From assembly GCA_964407925.1 (NCBI GenBank), contig CAYOXM010000011.1:1-43217 (forward strand): 43,217 bases of DNA. Direction: 5' to 3'. The position numbers and the translations under genes are program-made. Of the stretch, positions 1 through 7,081 are shown in pieces. The notes under the pieces were generated by a model. It did not search any database, was not told where the DNA came from, and worked only from the letters and a program-made list of their open reading frames with translations. This DNA is from CAYOXM01 sp964407925 (GTDB lineage: Bacteria; Patescibacteriota; Patescibacteriia; SG8-24). Within the stretch, counting starts at the first letter, position 1, and the number at the start of each line of letters is the position of its first letter.

Positions 1-601
1 GCACCCGGTCGGCATTGATGTCGGGATACGCCGCCCGCGTCGCCTCGGGATCGAATGCGCCGCTCTTCGACGCGGCCATCAGGCTCTCGTACGGGTTGAT
101 CGGCGACCCGTCAGGCCGGCGGATTTCGAAATGGAGGTGCGCGCCGACCCGCTCGGCGTTGCCGCTGTCCCCCATCCACGCGACGTGCTGGCCGCGCGCG
201 ACGTACGCGCCCTCGTACACCCCCGGCGCATAGGCGTTCTCCGCGCCGCCCGCGCCGTCGTCCGATCCGGGCGTGTCGTTGTTGACGTGCAGGTAGTGAT
301 ACCGGTAGCCGTCGGCATCCTCGATCACGACGGCATACCCCCAAGAAGCTTCGGGATAGACGAGGTAGCGGACCCGCCCCTCCACTGCCGAGAGGAGCGG
401 CAGCATCTTCTTGCCGATGATGTCGATGCCCTCGTGCGAATGGCCGTTCCTCGGCTCGCCGAAATCATCGCGAAACGACACGCCGCCGGAGACGGGAAAT
501 TCGATGGACCGGACTTCTCCGGCGCCGGCCGGCAAAGCCGCGACGAGCACGGAGCACAGGGAAACCGCCGTGATGACGATGACGAAGCGTCGGACAAGCA
601 T
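1..601 (-). CDS. M23 family metallopeptidase, 3' end cut by window
   Basis: This is a predicted secreted peptidoglycan endopeptidase of the lysostaphin/LytM class. The start at 601 is followed by a hydrophobic signal-like segment (VIVITAVSLCSVLVAAL, about residues 7-23). The zinc-site motifs are visible: SHEGID (His and Asp ligands, about residue 60) and HLHFEI (about 165). The family uses the first His, the Asp and the last His of HxH as zinc ligands. The protein runs off the left edge after about 200 residues, so its C-terminus is unknown. The CPHC thiol protein lies 81 bp upstream on the same strand and could be co-transcribed. Catalytic motifs look intact, so it is probably active in wall remodelling. 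Confidence 0.88.
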   Translation of the reverse strand, partial: MLVRRFVIVITAVSLCSVLVAALPAGAGEVRSIEFPVSGGVSFRDDFGEPRNGHSHEGIDIIGKKMLPLLSAVEGRVRYLVYPEASWGYAVVIEDADGYRYHYLHVNNDTPGSDDGAGGAENAYAPGVYEGAYVARGQHVAWMGDSGNAERVGAHLHFEIRRPDGSPINPYESLMAASKSGAFDPEATRAAYPDINADRV

Positions 602-682
602 GGGGTGCGGGTAACGGTCGTGTAGCCTTCCCTCCCTGACGGACGGGACGACGCTTCCTTTCATGCTGTGGACAAACGGCGT

Positions 683-952
683 TTACGCGCGTTTTCCGCC
701 TTCGGCCCAGCGCTTGAGCGTCTCGTACGGAACCGCGCCGCAGAGCTTTTCTCCCGAATCGGTGTTCACGAAAAACGGGACGCCGCCGCAAAAACCGCCG
801 TCGTGCTCCTCGCGTTTGGCGTTATTGGCATCGTCATGCCACGTCTCGAACTTCTCCACCTTCACGCCGAGCTCCTTCTCGAGCTGCTCGATGAGCGGAT
901 GCATCCTTTTGCAGTGCGGACATTCCTCGCCGTAGAATTCAAGCAAAGCCAT
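683..952 (-). CDS. Small thioredoxin/glutaredoxin-fold protein with CPHC motif
   Basis: An 89-residue protein. It begins with a beta-strand (ALLEFYG) followed directly by ECPHCKRM, a CxxC redox site in the position used by thioredoxin-fold proteins. The segment GGVPFFVN supplies the cis-proline loop (VP) that contacts substrate in this fold. There is no signal peptide, so it is probably cytoplasmic. It is shorter than thioredoxin (about 105 residues) and closer to glutaredoxin size. CPHC is the DsbA-type dipeptide, but nothing else suggests DsbA. The substrate is unknown. It lies upstream of the M23 peptidase gene on the same strand. Confidence 0.8.
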   Translation of the reverse strand: MALLEFYGEECPHCKRMHPLIEQLEKELGVKVEKFETWHDDANNAKREEHDGGFCGGVPFFVNTDSGEKLCGAVPYETLKRWAEGGKRA

Positions 953-1015
953 AGTGGAAAAAGCATACCATGCGCGGGTTAGGCCAAGAAAGTCGCCTGA
1001 GGAGGGTGGAAACGC

Positions 1016-1021
1016 TATACT
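1016..1021 (+). promoter_or_regulatory. -10 box of a probably leaderless transcript
   Basis: TATACT ends 8 nt before the ATG at 1030 and there is no ribosome-binding site. No good -35 is visible. Transcription starting 6-8 nt after the -10 would begin at or next to the start codon. Confidence 0.5.
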
Positions 1022-1029
1022 TCCGTCAT

Positions 1030-1851
1030 ATGAAAAAAATATCGCTTCCGATTATCGTCGCCGCGCTGCTCCTCACGGGCGCCGGCTGCTCGTTCGGCGC
1101 CCCGAAAAAAGACGTCGGTCAGGCGCAACCGGCGCCCGCCGCCGCGCCCCAAGGCACGCCCGTCGGAGACGCGGCAGTCGCCGCGAAGGTCGGCGCGTGC
1201 CCGTACGACGACAAGACGCTCTGCCGCTTCCTGACGAACTGGCGCGCGTCGGCGGAAATGACCATGCGCACGACCTCGGTCGTCAACGGCAAAAAGACCG
1301 AAAGCACCTTTGAGACCGACGGGAAGGGGTCGAGCCGCATGACGTATTCCGAGGGCGGGAAGGAACAGTACGCCACCGTCATGATCGGCCGCGCGACGTA
1401 CTCGAAGCAGGCGGGGGCGAAAGCATGGACGAAAACCGTGCTTCCGGACGCGAAGCGCGACGGCCATCCGGAAGGCGACGCCGAAGGGACGCCGAAATTC
1501 GACTTCTCGGGCGAAGGCGATGCGGACGCGGACGCGCAAGCCTACGTCGCGATGGGAATGGAACCGTGCGGGAAACTGAACTGCCACAAGTACGAAGTGA
1601 CGATGACGGCCACGGGCGAAAAACAGCATATCTGGTTCGATGACAAGGAGTACCGGCTCCGGCGCATCCTCGACCTGCCGAAGGACGGCATTTCGAGCGA
1701 TACGGAATTTTCCTACGAGCCGCGCGTCATCGCCGAACCGGCGCCGGTCGTCGAGGTCGACCTGAACGCGATGATGAACGGGGCGCTCGAGGGGAATGTC
1801 GACATCGAGGCGCAACTCAAGGCGATGCAGGGGGGCCTGCCGAACGAATAA
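1030..1851 (+). CDS. Predicted lipoprotein, function unknown
   Basis: A 273-residue lipoprotein. The start at 1030 gives a classic lipoprotein signal: MKK, a hydrophobic core, then the lipobox LTGAGC (Cys at about 21). An earlier in-frame ATG at 970 would place the signal internally and is rejected. The mature part has a Pro/Ala-rich linker, then a domain with a Cys pair (CPYDDKTLC) and a second pair (CGKLNC), possibly two disulfides. Its alternating strands (for example the stretch from VNGKKTES to TYSKQ, then HIWFDDKEYRLRRI) recall the LolA/LprG-like lipid-binding fold, but this is weak. The gene is monocistronic, with a terminator right after the stop. Confidence 0.75.
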   Translation: MKKISLPIIVAALLLTGAGCSFGAPKKDVGQAQPAPAAAPQGTPVGDAAVAAKVGACPYDDKTLCRFLTNWRASAEMTMRTTSVVNGKKTESTFETDGKGSSRMTYSEGGKEQYATVMIGRATYSKQAGAKAWTKTVLPDAKRDGHPEGDAEGTPKFDFSGEGDADADAQAYVAMGMEPCGKLNCHKYEVTMTATGEKQHIWFDDKEYRLRRILDLPKDGISSDTEFSYEPRVIAEPAPVVEVDLNAMMNGALEGNVDIEAQLKAMQGGLPNE

Positions 1852-1854
1852 AAG

Positions 1855-1880
1855 AAAAAGCCCGCATGCGCGGGCTTTTT
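1855..1880. terminator. Bidirectional Rho-independent terminator
   Basis: The stem AAAAAGCCCGC/GCGGGCTTTTT sits between convergent genes (lipoprotein on plus, DUF1761 protein on minus). Confidence 0.85.
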
Positions 1881-1893
1881 CTTATCGTGCCGT

Positions 1894-2316
1894 TTACATC
1901 GCGCCGAGGATGGCGCCCATGACGAGCATCGCCGCGAGATAGTGTCCCGCGTTGATGGCAAAGAGCTTCCATGGCTTGCCGTCCCAGAGCACGCTGCCGA
2001 GGGTGATCGGAGCCACGAAACCGAGCCAGCTCCAGAAGGCGTTCGTGAGGCCGGCCGAAACGCCGGTCGCCTTCATGTAGGACGCGGCGAAGACCATTGT
2101 GTGCGCCATGACGTAGGCCATGACGAGCGAACCGACGAACTGCAGGGCGTAGAGCTTGCCCATCTCCTTCTGTTTCGCGGGATCAGGCTTGTGCCCCGTG
2201 AGCTTCATCCATTCCTTGCCGAAAAGCGGTCCGTACCAGAGCGAACCGACGACCATGGTCGAGACGGCGGCAAGCACGACCGCGAGGTTGTTTATGGGGA
2301 CGACGACCTCCTGCAT
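1894..2316 (-). CDS. DUF1761-like small membrane protein
   Basis: A 140-residue protein with four hydrophobic segments: about 8-30 (LAVVLAAVSTMVVGSLWYG), 52-75, 83-105 and 115-138. The N-terminal VGSLWYGPLFGKEWMK and the length fit the DUF1761 family of integral membrane proteins, whose role is unknown. The chosen start is the ATG at 2316, immediately before QEVVVPINN; a longer form from 2382 adds a poorly supported Arg-rich stretch. An AGGAGG lies inside the first codons, so the true start could be a few codons further in. It is not clearly in an operon. Confidence 0.7.
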   Translation of the reverse strand: MQEVVVPINNLAVVLAAVSTMVVGSLWYGPLFGKEWMKLTGHKPDPAKQKEMGKLYALQFVGSLVMAYVMAHTMVFAASYMKATGVSAGLTNAFWSWLGFVAPITLGSVLWDGKPWKLFAINAGHYLAAMLVMGAILGAM

Positions 2317-2361
2317 AACGATAGGCGTTAAGAATGACGAGCGACCGTCGGTCAGCATAGC

Positions 2362-2391
2362 AAAAAACGGACGCGCCCGCACGTCCGTTTT
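2362..2391 (-). terminator. Terminator after the Cys-rich secreted protein gene
   Basis: On the minus strand, ACGGACG and CGTCCGT form a stem followed by TTTTTTG. It lies 17 bp past the stop at 2408. Confidence 0.7.
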
Positions 2392-2407
2392 CGGCGCAAC
2401 CGATCGA

Positions 2408-3694
2408 TTATTTGCGCAAATCCCGCATCACGCGATACCGCTGGTACGCGTCCTCGTACGCCACGAAGAGCGCGCTGCGCTCGTAAAACTGCCCGTGAGC
2501 GGCGAGGTCCATCGCCTCGAGTTCAGGAAGGTCGCCGCGGCCGAACGCGGCGAAAACGTCGCCCGCGGACCGCCCCGCCTCGCGTTCCGTGGCGTACGCG
2601 CGCGCCGAATCGGCGAACCGGTCGCGCTTCAGCTCCTTGTCGAGCGTCTTGATCGCCTCGGCCGGAACGCCGTACAAGGCCTCCTTCACGCCATTGAGCG
2701 CGTCGTCTTGGATGTCCTCGATCTTCCCTTCCTTGATTTTCTCCCACGTCTTCCCCTCTTTCACGTCATCCCAGGAACCGTCCTCGACGGCGCGGCGGAT
2801 GGACTTGGTGTCCAGCCCCGTCATTTCGCCGAGTTCGTCCACGATCAGGTCGTCATATTCTTCGCCGAGCACCTTCTGCGTCCGGCCGACCCAAGTATCG
2901 AGCCGCTCGAGCGACTTCTCCTCGTCGCCGCCGACGTCCTCGCCGAGCTTTTCCTTCATCGCATCCATCGCGAGCGTCGCCGCGTCGAGCATCAGCTGCC
3001 CCTCGCGCTGCTTGGCCGCGTCGCCCGCGGTGTCCTTGCCCGTGAACTTTCCGACGCCGAACAGGCCGCCGAACCAGCGCCCGATGCCGTCCCAGGCGTT
3101 CAGTCCCCGCCGCCACGGTCCGGGCGCCGCGGCATCCTTGGCGTTGTCGAAAAACCGCACGCCGTCGCCGGTGAACACGTACCCGCCGTCGGCCGCGCGA
3201 ACGATGCCGACGCGAATCGGTTTTCCCTTGATGTCCTTGCCCTCGAACAGCCCGCCGTCGCCTTCGGCCAGGCCCTCGACGAACTCCTGGAATGCGCTCG
3301 CGCTCTCGGCGTCGAATCGCACGCCGCGGCCGCCGGCGAAGACGCACGCGCCGTCCTTGTCCGGCCGGTACAGCCGTTCGCACTTCGGTTTCTCCTCCTC
3401 TTTTTTCGTTTCCGCCTTCTTGGGCACGCACTTCCCGTCTTTCAGCTCCTTGTCCCCGCCGATTTCGCAGGCGATCCTGAGCGCGTCGTCCTTCTTTTTC
3501 ACCCAAGCGGCGAAGCCGGTCATCACCTTGTCGTTCGCCTCTTTTTTGCTGAGCGTGCCGCACTGCTCGCCGTGGAAAGCGCACTTGCAGAGCGCGGCGG
3601 GAATGACGACGCCGCAATAATCCTTCTTCACGTCATATGCCGAAGCGAAAAATGGCACGACGAGGAACAGGACGAGCGCGACGAGATATTTCAT
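2408..3694 (-). CDS. Secreted Cys-rich N-terminal protein, unknown
   Basis: A 428-residue protein not recognised as any named family. It has a signal peptide (MKYLVALVLFLVVPFFASAY). A Cys-rich head of about 100 residues follows, with CKCAFHGEQC, CEIGG, CVPKK, CERLY and CVF. A Lys/Glu-rich spacer (about 88-105) leads to a long, charged, mostly helical body (about 210-420). The gene starts 7 bp after the stop of the NADH dehydrogenase gene, so the two are almost certainly one transcript. An extracytoplasmic partner role near the membrane is inference from that linkage only. Confidence 0.7.
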   Translation of the reverse strand: MKYLVALVLFLVVPFFASAYDVKKDYCGVVIPAALCKCAFHGEQCGTLSKKEANDKVMTGFAAWVKKKDDALRIACEIGGDKELKDGKCVPKKAETKKEEEKPKCERLYRPDKDGACVFAGGRGVRFDAESASAFQEFVEGLAEGDGGLFEGKDIKGKPIRVGIVRAADGGYVFTGDGVRFFDNAKDAAAPGPWRRGLNAWDGIGRWFGGLFGVGKFTGKDTAGDAAKQREGQLMLDAATLAMDAMKEKLGEDVGGDEEKSLERLDTWVGRTQKVLGEEYDDLIVDELGEMTGLDTKSIRRAVEDGSWDDVKEGKTWEKIKEGKIEDIQDDALNGVKEALYGVPAEAIKTLDKELKRDRFADSARAYATEREAGRSAGDVFAAFGRGDLPELEAMDLAAHGQFYERSALFVAYEDAYQRYRVMRDLRK

Positions 3695-3701
3695 AGGCGC
3701 G

Positions 3702-4967
3702 TCAAATCTTCGCGTCGTCGCGCGGCGAGACGAGGTTGATCGTCCACTGGAGCGCGATGACGAATTTCTTACGGAAAGAAATGAACTTGGTCAGGTACAC
3801 CGTCCGCCAGAGCCACCAGGCGAAGTGGCCCCAAAAACGGAACGGACCGATTTCCGCGGCTGCCATCCATTGACCGATGGATATGAGGTTCCCCCGGCTC
3901 TCGTATCGGTACGGCCGGAGGCCCTCGCCGGCGAGCCTCCGTCCGAGATTTGCCGCCGCGTGTTCCGCCATGCTCACCGCGACCTGCGCGAACGGCGGAA
4001 GCGGGTGGCCATCCTGCAGAAACGACGCCTGGTCGCCGATGACGAAAACGCCGGGGCGTCCGGAAATTTCGAGGTTGGCGTCGACGACGATGCGTCCGGC
4101 ACGGTCGAGTCCCGCGGGAACGTCAAAAGGGACGGCGGAAGGTTTTACCCCCGCGACCCAGGCGACGAACGCGGTTTCGACGCGCGACCCGTCGCCGAGC
4201 GTCACGCCGTTCGCATCGACGGCGTTCACCGCGGTCGAGAGCCGCACTTCGACGCCCTTCTTGCGGAGCGCGTCGAGCGCCTTGCCGCGCGTCGCCGGCG
4301 TGAACTGCGGGATGAGCTCCGGTCCCTGCTGCAGCAGGATGATTTCCGGCTTCACGCCGCCGATTGCGCCGCGATATTCGCGGAACAGCGTACCGAACAG
4401 GAAATCGGCCATCTCCGCGACGAGCTCCACGCCCGTCGGCCCGCCGCCCACGACGGCGAATCGCAGGAGAGCGCGCCGCCTTACCTCGTCCTTTTCCATC
4501 GCGGCCGCGTCGAACGCGCCTATCATCCGCTGTTTCATCCCGATGGCATCGCGCAGGCTCTTGAGCGTCAACGCGTGTTCCGCCGCGCCGGGAATGCCGT
4601 AGAAATTCGTCTCCGCCCCGAGCGCGACGACGAGCCCGTCAAAGGGGACGTCACCCGTCGAAGTCTCGACGACTTTGTCGGCGAGGCGGATTTTCTTCAC
4701 GTCGCCGAGGCGGATGTCGAGACCACAGCACTTGAAGATCGTCCTGAGCGGTTCGACGATGGTGCTCGGCGCGAGGCTTCCCGTCGCGACCTCGTGGAGG
4801 AGCGGCGTGAACAGGAAGTAATTCTGGCGGTTCACGACGGTGAACGTCGCCCTCCCGTGGAGCGTGCGGTGAAGGCGGCGGAGCGCGTACACGCCGCCGA
4901 AACCGGCACCCAAAACGACGACGTGTTTCTTCGGGGCGGCTGCGGATTTTTCCGTTGAGACGGTCAT
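3702..4967 (-). CDS. ndh: Type II NADH dehydrogenase (NDH-2) family
   Basis: A single-subunit flavoprotein of the NDH-2/sulfide:quinone reductase superfamily; NDH-2 moves electrons from NADH to quinone without pumping protons. The N-terminal FAD Rossmann motif VVLGAGFGG is at about residues 17-25, and the second nucleotide motif VVGGGPTGVE at about 172-181. GVFVIGDQAS (about 305-314) is the conserved second FAD contact. The C-terminus has aromatic, amphipathic segments (WGHFAWWLWRTVYL) that fit membrane attachment. The start at 4967 is chosen because a TACCAT -10 ends 6 nt upstream; the ATG at 4985 would lie ahead of the predicted transcript. Sulfide:quinone reductase is unlikely because the expected redox Cys residues are absent. 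Confidence 0.9.
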   Translation of the reverse strand: MTVSTEKSAAAPKKHVVVLGAGFGGVYALRRLHRTLHGRATFTVVNRQNYFLFTPLLHEVATGSLAPSTIVEPLRTIFKCCGLDIRLGDVKKIRLADKVVETSTGDVPFDGLVVALGAETNFYGIPGAAEHALTLKSLRDAIGMKQRMIGAFDAAAMEKDEVRRRALLRFAVVGGGPTGVELVAEMADFLFGTLFREYRGAIGGVKPEIILLQQGPELIPQFTPATRGKALDALRKKGVEVRLSTAVNAVDANGVTLGDGSRVETAFVAWVAGVKPSAVPFDVPAGLDRAGRIVVDANLEISGRPGVFVIGDQASFLQDGHPLPPFAQVAVSMAEHAAANLGRRLAGEGLRPYRYESRGNLISIGQWMAAAEIGPFRFWGHFAWWLWRTVYLTKFISFRKKFVIALQWTINLVSPRDDAKI

Positions 4968-4973
4968 GACCGC

Positions 4974-5002
4974 ATGGTAGCGCAAACGCGAATCCCGACA
5001 AA
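4974..5002 (-). promoter_or_regulatory. Promoter of ndh operon, probably leaderless
   Basis: On the minus strand: TTTGTC, 17-bp spacer, TACCAT, then 6 nt to the ATG at 4967. There is no ribosome site. Confidence 0.5.
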
Positions 5003-5077
5003 CCCCGCCACCTTTACAAAAGACCGTTTTTATGCTAGGGTTCGGCCATTATCGTTCAAACAAACCCTTAAAACGCT

Positions 5078-5926
5078 ATGCGCAACGCTACCGCACGCAT
5101 TACCGGCGCCATCGCCGCGACGGCCCTCGCTCTCGGCTTCTGGCTCCCGACGACGGCGCACGCCGCCGTCTCGCTCTCGCCTGGCGACCTCATCAAGCTC
5201 GAAAACGACGGCGACCCGCAGACGACTTCCGACGCCGCCATCTATTACTTCGGCGCGGACGGGAAGCGCTACGTCTTTCCGAACGACAAGACGTACAAGA
5301 CCTGGTACGCGGACTACGCGAACGTCAAAGTCGTCGGCCTCGACCAGCTCGGCGGCATCCCCATCGGCGGCAACGTCACCTACCGCCCGGGCGTGAAGAT
5401 GGTGAAAGTCACCACCGACCCGAAAGTGTACGCCGTGTCGAAGCGAGGCATCCTCCGCGCCATCAAGAGCGAGGCGGTCGCCGCGGCGCTCTACGGCGCG
5501 AACTGGAACAAGCAGATCGACGACCTGCCGGACGCGTTCTTCGTGAACTACAAAGTCGGCGCGGACGTGAACGTCGCCGGCGACTTCAACAGGACCGGCA
5601 TCACGAACAGCGTGCCGAACGTGAACGTCGACAAGACATTGACGAACCCGCCGACCGGCTACGTCGACGTGAAGTCCGGCACCGGCTTCTCGCCGAAGAA
5701 TATCACCGTATCGAAGGGCACGGCGGTCACGTGGATCGCGCTCGACTCGAGCGCGCCGACGGTCGCGTCGAACCCGCACCCGTCACACAACGAAATTCCG
5801 GGTTTCGAGACGACGACGATATACATGGGCCAAAGCTGGTCGTTCACGTTCAACGCCGCGGGCACGTGGGGCTACCACAACCACAACTTCCCCGAGCAGG
5901 GCGGGACGGTCACCGTGACGCCATAA
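5078..5926 (+). CDS. Secreted protein: YYF-type domain plus cupredoxin-like domain
   Basis: A 282-residue protein with a signal peptide ending near THAA (about residue 29). Residues 35-170 hold the domain shared with the protein at 7082: YYFGADGKRYVFPN, then GGNVTYRPGVKMVK, DPKVYAV and a DDLPDAFFVNY segment. Residues 185-282 look like a cupredoxin beta-sandwich: TGFSPKNITVSKGTAVTW, then PHPSHNEIPG, then WGYHNHNFPEQGG. In type 1 copper proteins the last loop carries Cys, His and Met. Here the Cys position is Asn and Met is missing, leaving several His, so a standard blue-copper site is not expected. It is probably cell-surface or periplasm-like. Confidence 0.8.
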   Translation: MRNATARITGAIAATALALGFWLPTTAHAAVSLSPGDLIKLENDGDPQTTSDAAIYYFGADGKRYVFPNDKTYKTWYADYANVKVVGLDQLGGIPIGGNVTYRPGVKMVKVTTDPKVYAVSKRGILRAIKSEAVAAALYGANWNKQIDDLPDAFFVNYKVGADVNVAGDFNRTGITNSVPNVNVDKTLTNPPTGYVDVKSGTGFSPKNITVSKGTAVTWIALDSSAPTVASNPHPSHNEIPGFETTTIYMGQSWSFTFNAAGTWGYHNHNFPEQGGTVTVTP

Positions 5927-5937
5927 CGCCCCCTCTC

Positions 5938-5961
5938 TCATTCCGGGCTTGACCCGGAATC
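5938..5961. repeat. 24-bp palindromic repeat, copy 1
   Basis: The core TTCCGGG-CTTGA-CCCGGAA. The 24 bp are the exact reverse complement of 7034-7057. Short palindromes of this kind are commonly dispersed in bacterial genomes. Confidence 0.8.
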
Positions 5962-6008
5962 TAGTAAACGTAGCCACGAGGCTTGCCTCGCTTCACGTAT
6001 TACGAAAT

Positions 6009-6036
6009 AAAAGAGACCCCGAAAGGGGTCTTTTTT
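6009..6036. terminator. Bidirectional terminator
   Basis: GACCCC-GAAA-GGGGTC flanked by A-rich and T6 tracts, between convergent genes at 5926 and 6038. Confidence 0.85.
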
Positions 6037-6037
6037 G

Positions 6038-6487
6038 CTACGCCGCGCCGCCCGCGGCAGAGGGTGCGCGCCCGTCGATGACATCGTAGTCCGCGAGCGC
6101 GGAACGCGCCACGTCAACGCGCTTGAACCGCGGCTCCCACGGGATGCCAAGCCGGGCGAAGAGACGCCGCCACGGCAGATACGCCTTTCGGCCGATTTCG
6201 CTCACGTGGAGCGTGCCGCCGTTCAGTTCATCGTAAAGGAAGACGTTTTCCGGAGGAACGAGCTTCCGCCACCATTCGTCATGCGGTCCGAGCGACGGCT
6301 TGAGCGAACAGACGAAGACTTCCATGCCCGACGCCAAAGCCCGTTCCAGCCGTCCGGTCGACCAGCGTTCGACGAACACAGGGGCGTCGTTGTCGATGAT
6401 GCCGCGGAACGCGGGCTTTTGCCCGTCATGCGTCGGCTTGTCGGCCATCAGCTGGTTCGTGCCGAAGACGATGCGTTTCGGTTTCAC
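6038..6487 (-). CDS. Unknown protein in the vsr cassette
   Basis: A 149-residue protein not recognised. It has no signal peptide or membrane segment. It opens KPKRIVFGTNQLMAD and is rich in Trp/Arg pairs (FVERWSTGRLERAL, DEWWRKLV, LPWRRLFARLGIPW). It has the aromatic and basic look of a nucleic-acid-associated protein, but that is only an impression. It lies 64 bp downstream of the vsr-like gene on the same strand, inside the segment bracketed by the 24-bp inverted repeats, so the two may travel as a unit. Confidence 0.6.
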   Translation of the reverse strand: MKPKRIVFGTNQLMADKPTHDGQKPAFRGIIDNDAPVFVERWSTGRLERALASGMEVFVCSLKPSLGPHDEWWRKLVPPENVFLYDELNGGTLHVSEIGRKAYLPWRRLFARLGIPWEPRFKRVDVARSALADYDVIDGRAPSAAGGAA

Positions 6488-6551
6488 CTTCTCACCCGCT
6501 TTCTAAAGGGCTTTTGTTCTGGGCGGGAGGGTAGCACAATAATAAATTTAT

Positions 6552-6998
6552 TCAATGGGACGGGCGCGCGCCGGCTATATCTTCCACCACTCCCGATTTA
6601 ATAAACTTCTGTATCCCCACGAGCGTCGTATGCGGATCCCGCATGAGGTCATGCTCCCAAACCCGCAAAACCTTCCACCCCCAACGACGGAGCTTGGCGA
6701 AATTCTTTTTATCGCGCGCCCGATTCCGCTCGATCTTCTCGCGCCAGAACCCCGGCTTCATCTTGTGCCGCCACGTCGGGTAGCGGTAGCCGTGCCAGAA
6801 GTCGCCGTCGATGAATACGGCAATCTTCTTGCTCGGTACGGCCACGTCGGGCGACCCCGGCGCGCGGCGATAGTGCTTCTGGAAATGAATCCCCCGCCCG
6901 CGCAGGAAACGAAAAACGACGCGCTCGAGCCCGGTGTTCTTGCTCTTGATGCGCGACATCACTTCGCTGCGCTTTTCTTTGGTGAAGATGTCGGGCAT
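6552..6998 (-). CDS. vsr: Vsr-like DNA mismatch endonuclease
   Basis: A 148-residue protein related to very-short-patch repair endonuclease, which nicks beside T:G mismatches left by deamination of 5-methylcytosine. Conserved pieces are RSEVMSRIKSKNTGLE, PGSPDVAV (catalytic Asp), VFIDGDFWHG (catalytic His after FW) and the NRARDKKNF segment. By comparison with the E. coli enzyme as I recall it, the catalytic Glu, Asp and His are kept. The four structural zinc ligands are not: the Cys before FWH is Asp, the HxC after it is Y/Y, and the Cys of WEC is His (WEHDL). No cytosine methylase is in the window. The start MPDIF at 6998 matches the family N-terminus. Confidence 0.85.
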   Translation of the reverse strand: MPDIFTKEKRSEVMSRIKSKNTGLERVVFRFLRGRGIHFQKHYRRAPGSPDVAVPSKKIAVFIDGDFWHGYRYPTWRHKMKPGFWREKIERNRARDKKNFAKLRRWGWKVLRVWEHDLMRDPHTTLVGIQKFIKSGVVEDIAGARPSH

Positions 6999-7033
6999 AC
7001 GTTTGGCTACACGATAGCATACTTTATTTTCTG

Positions 7034-7057
7034 GATTCCGGGTCAAGCCCGGAATGA
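7034..7057. repeat. 24-bp palindromic repeat, copy 2
   Basis: The same palindrome as 5938-5961 in opposite orientation. It lies 25 bp before the ATG at 7082, so it may affect that gene's promoter region. Confidence 0.8.
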
Positions 7058-7069
7058 CAAGAAGTACGG

Positions 7070-7075
7070 TATACT
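7070..7075 (+). promoter_or_regulatory. -10 box of a probably leaderless gene
   Basis: TATACT, then 6 nt, then ATG at 7082. No ribosome site and no convincing -35. Confidence 0.5.
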
Positions 7076-7081
7076 GTCGGG

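Noticed and set aside
2156..3739. Long plus-strand open frame opposite the Cys-rich secreted protein and DUF1761 genes
   Set aside because: It is Arg/His/Val-rich with no domain, is antisense to genes with signal and membrane segments, and arises from the high-GC third positions of the real strand.
3702..4967. Sulfide:quinone oxidoreductase
   Set aside because: The redox-active Cys pair expected near the FAD is not present; overall pattern fits NDH-2.
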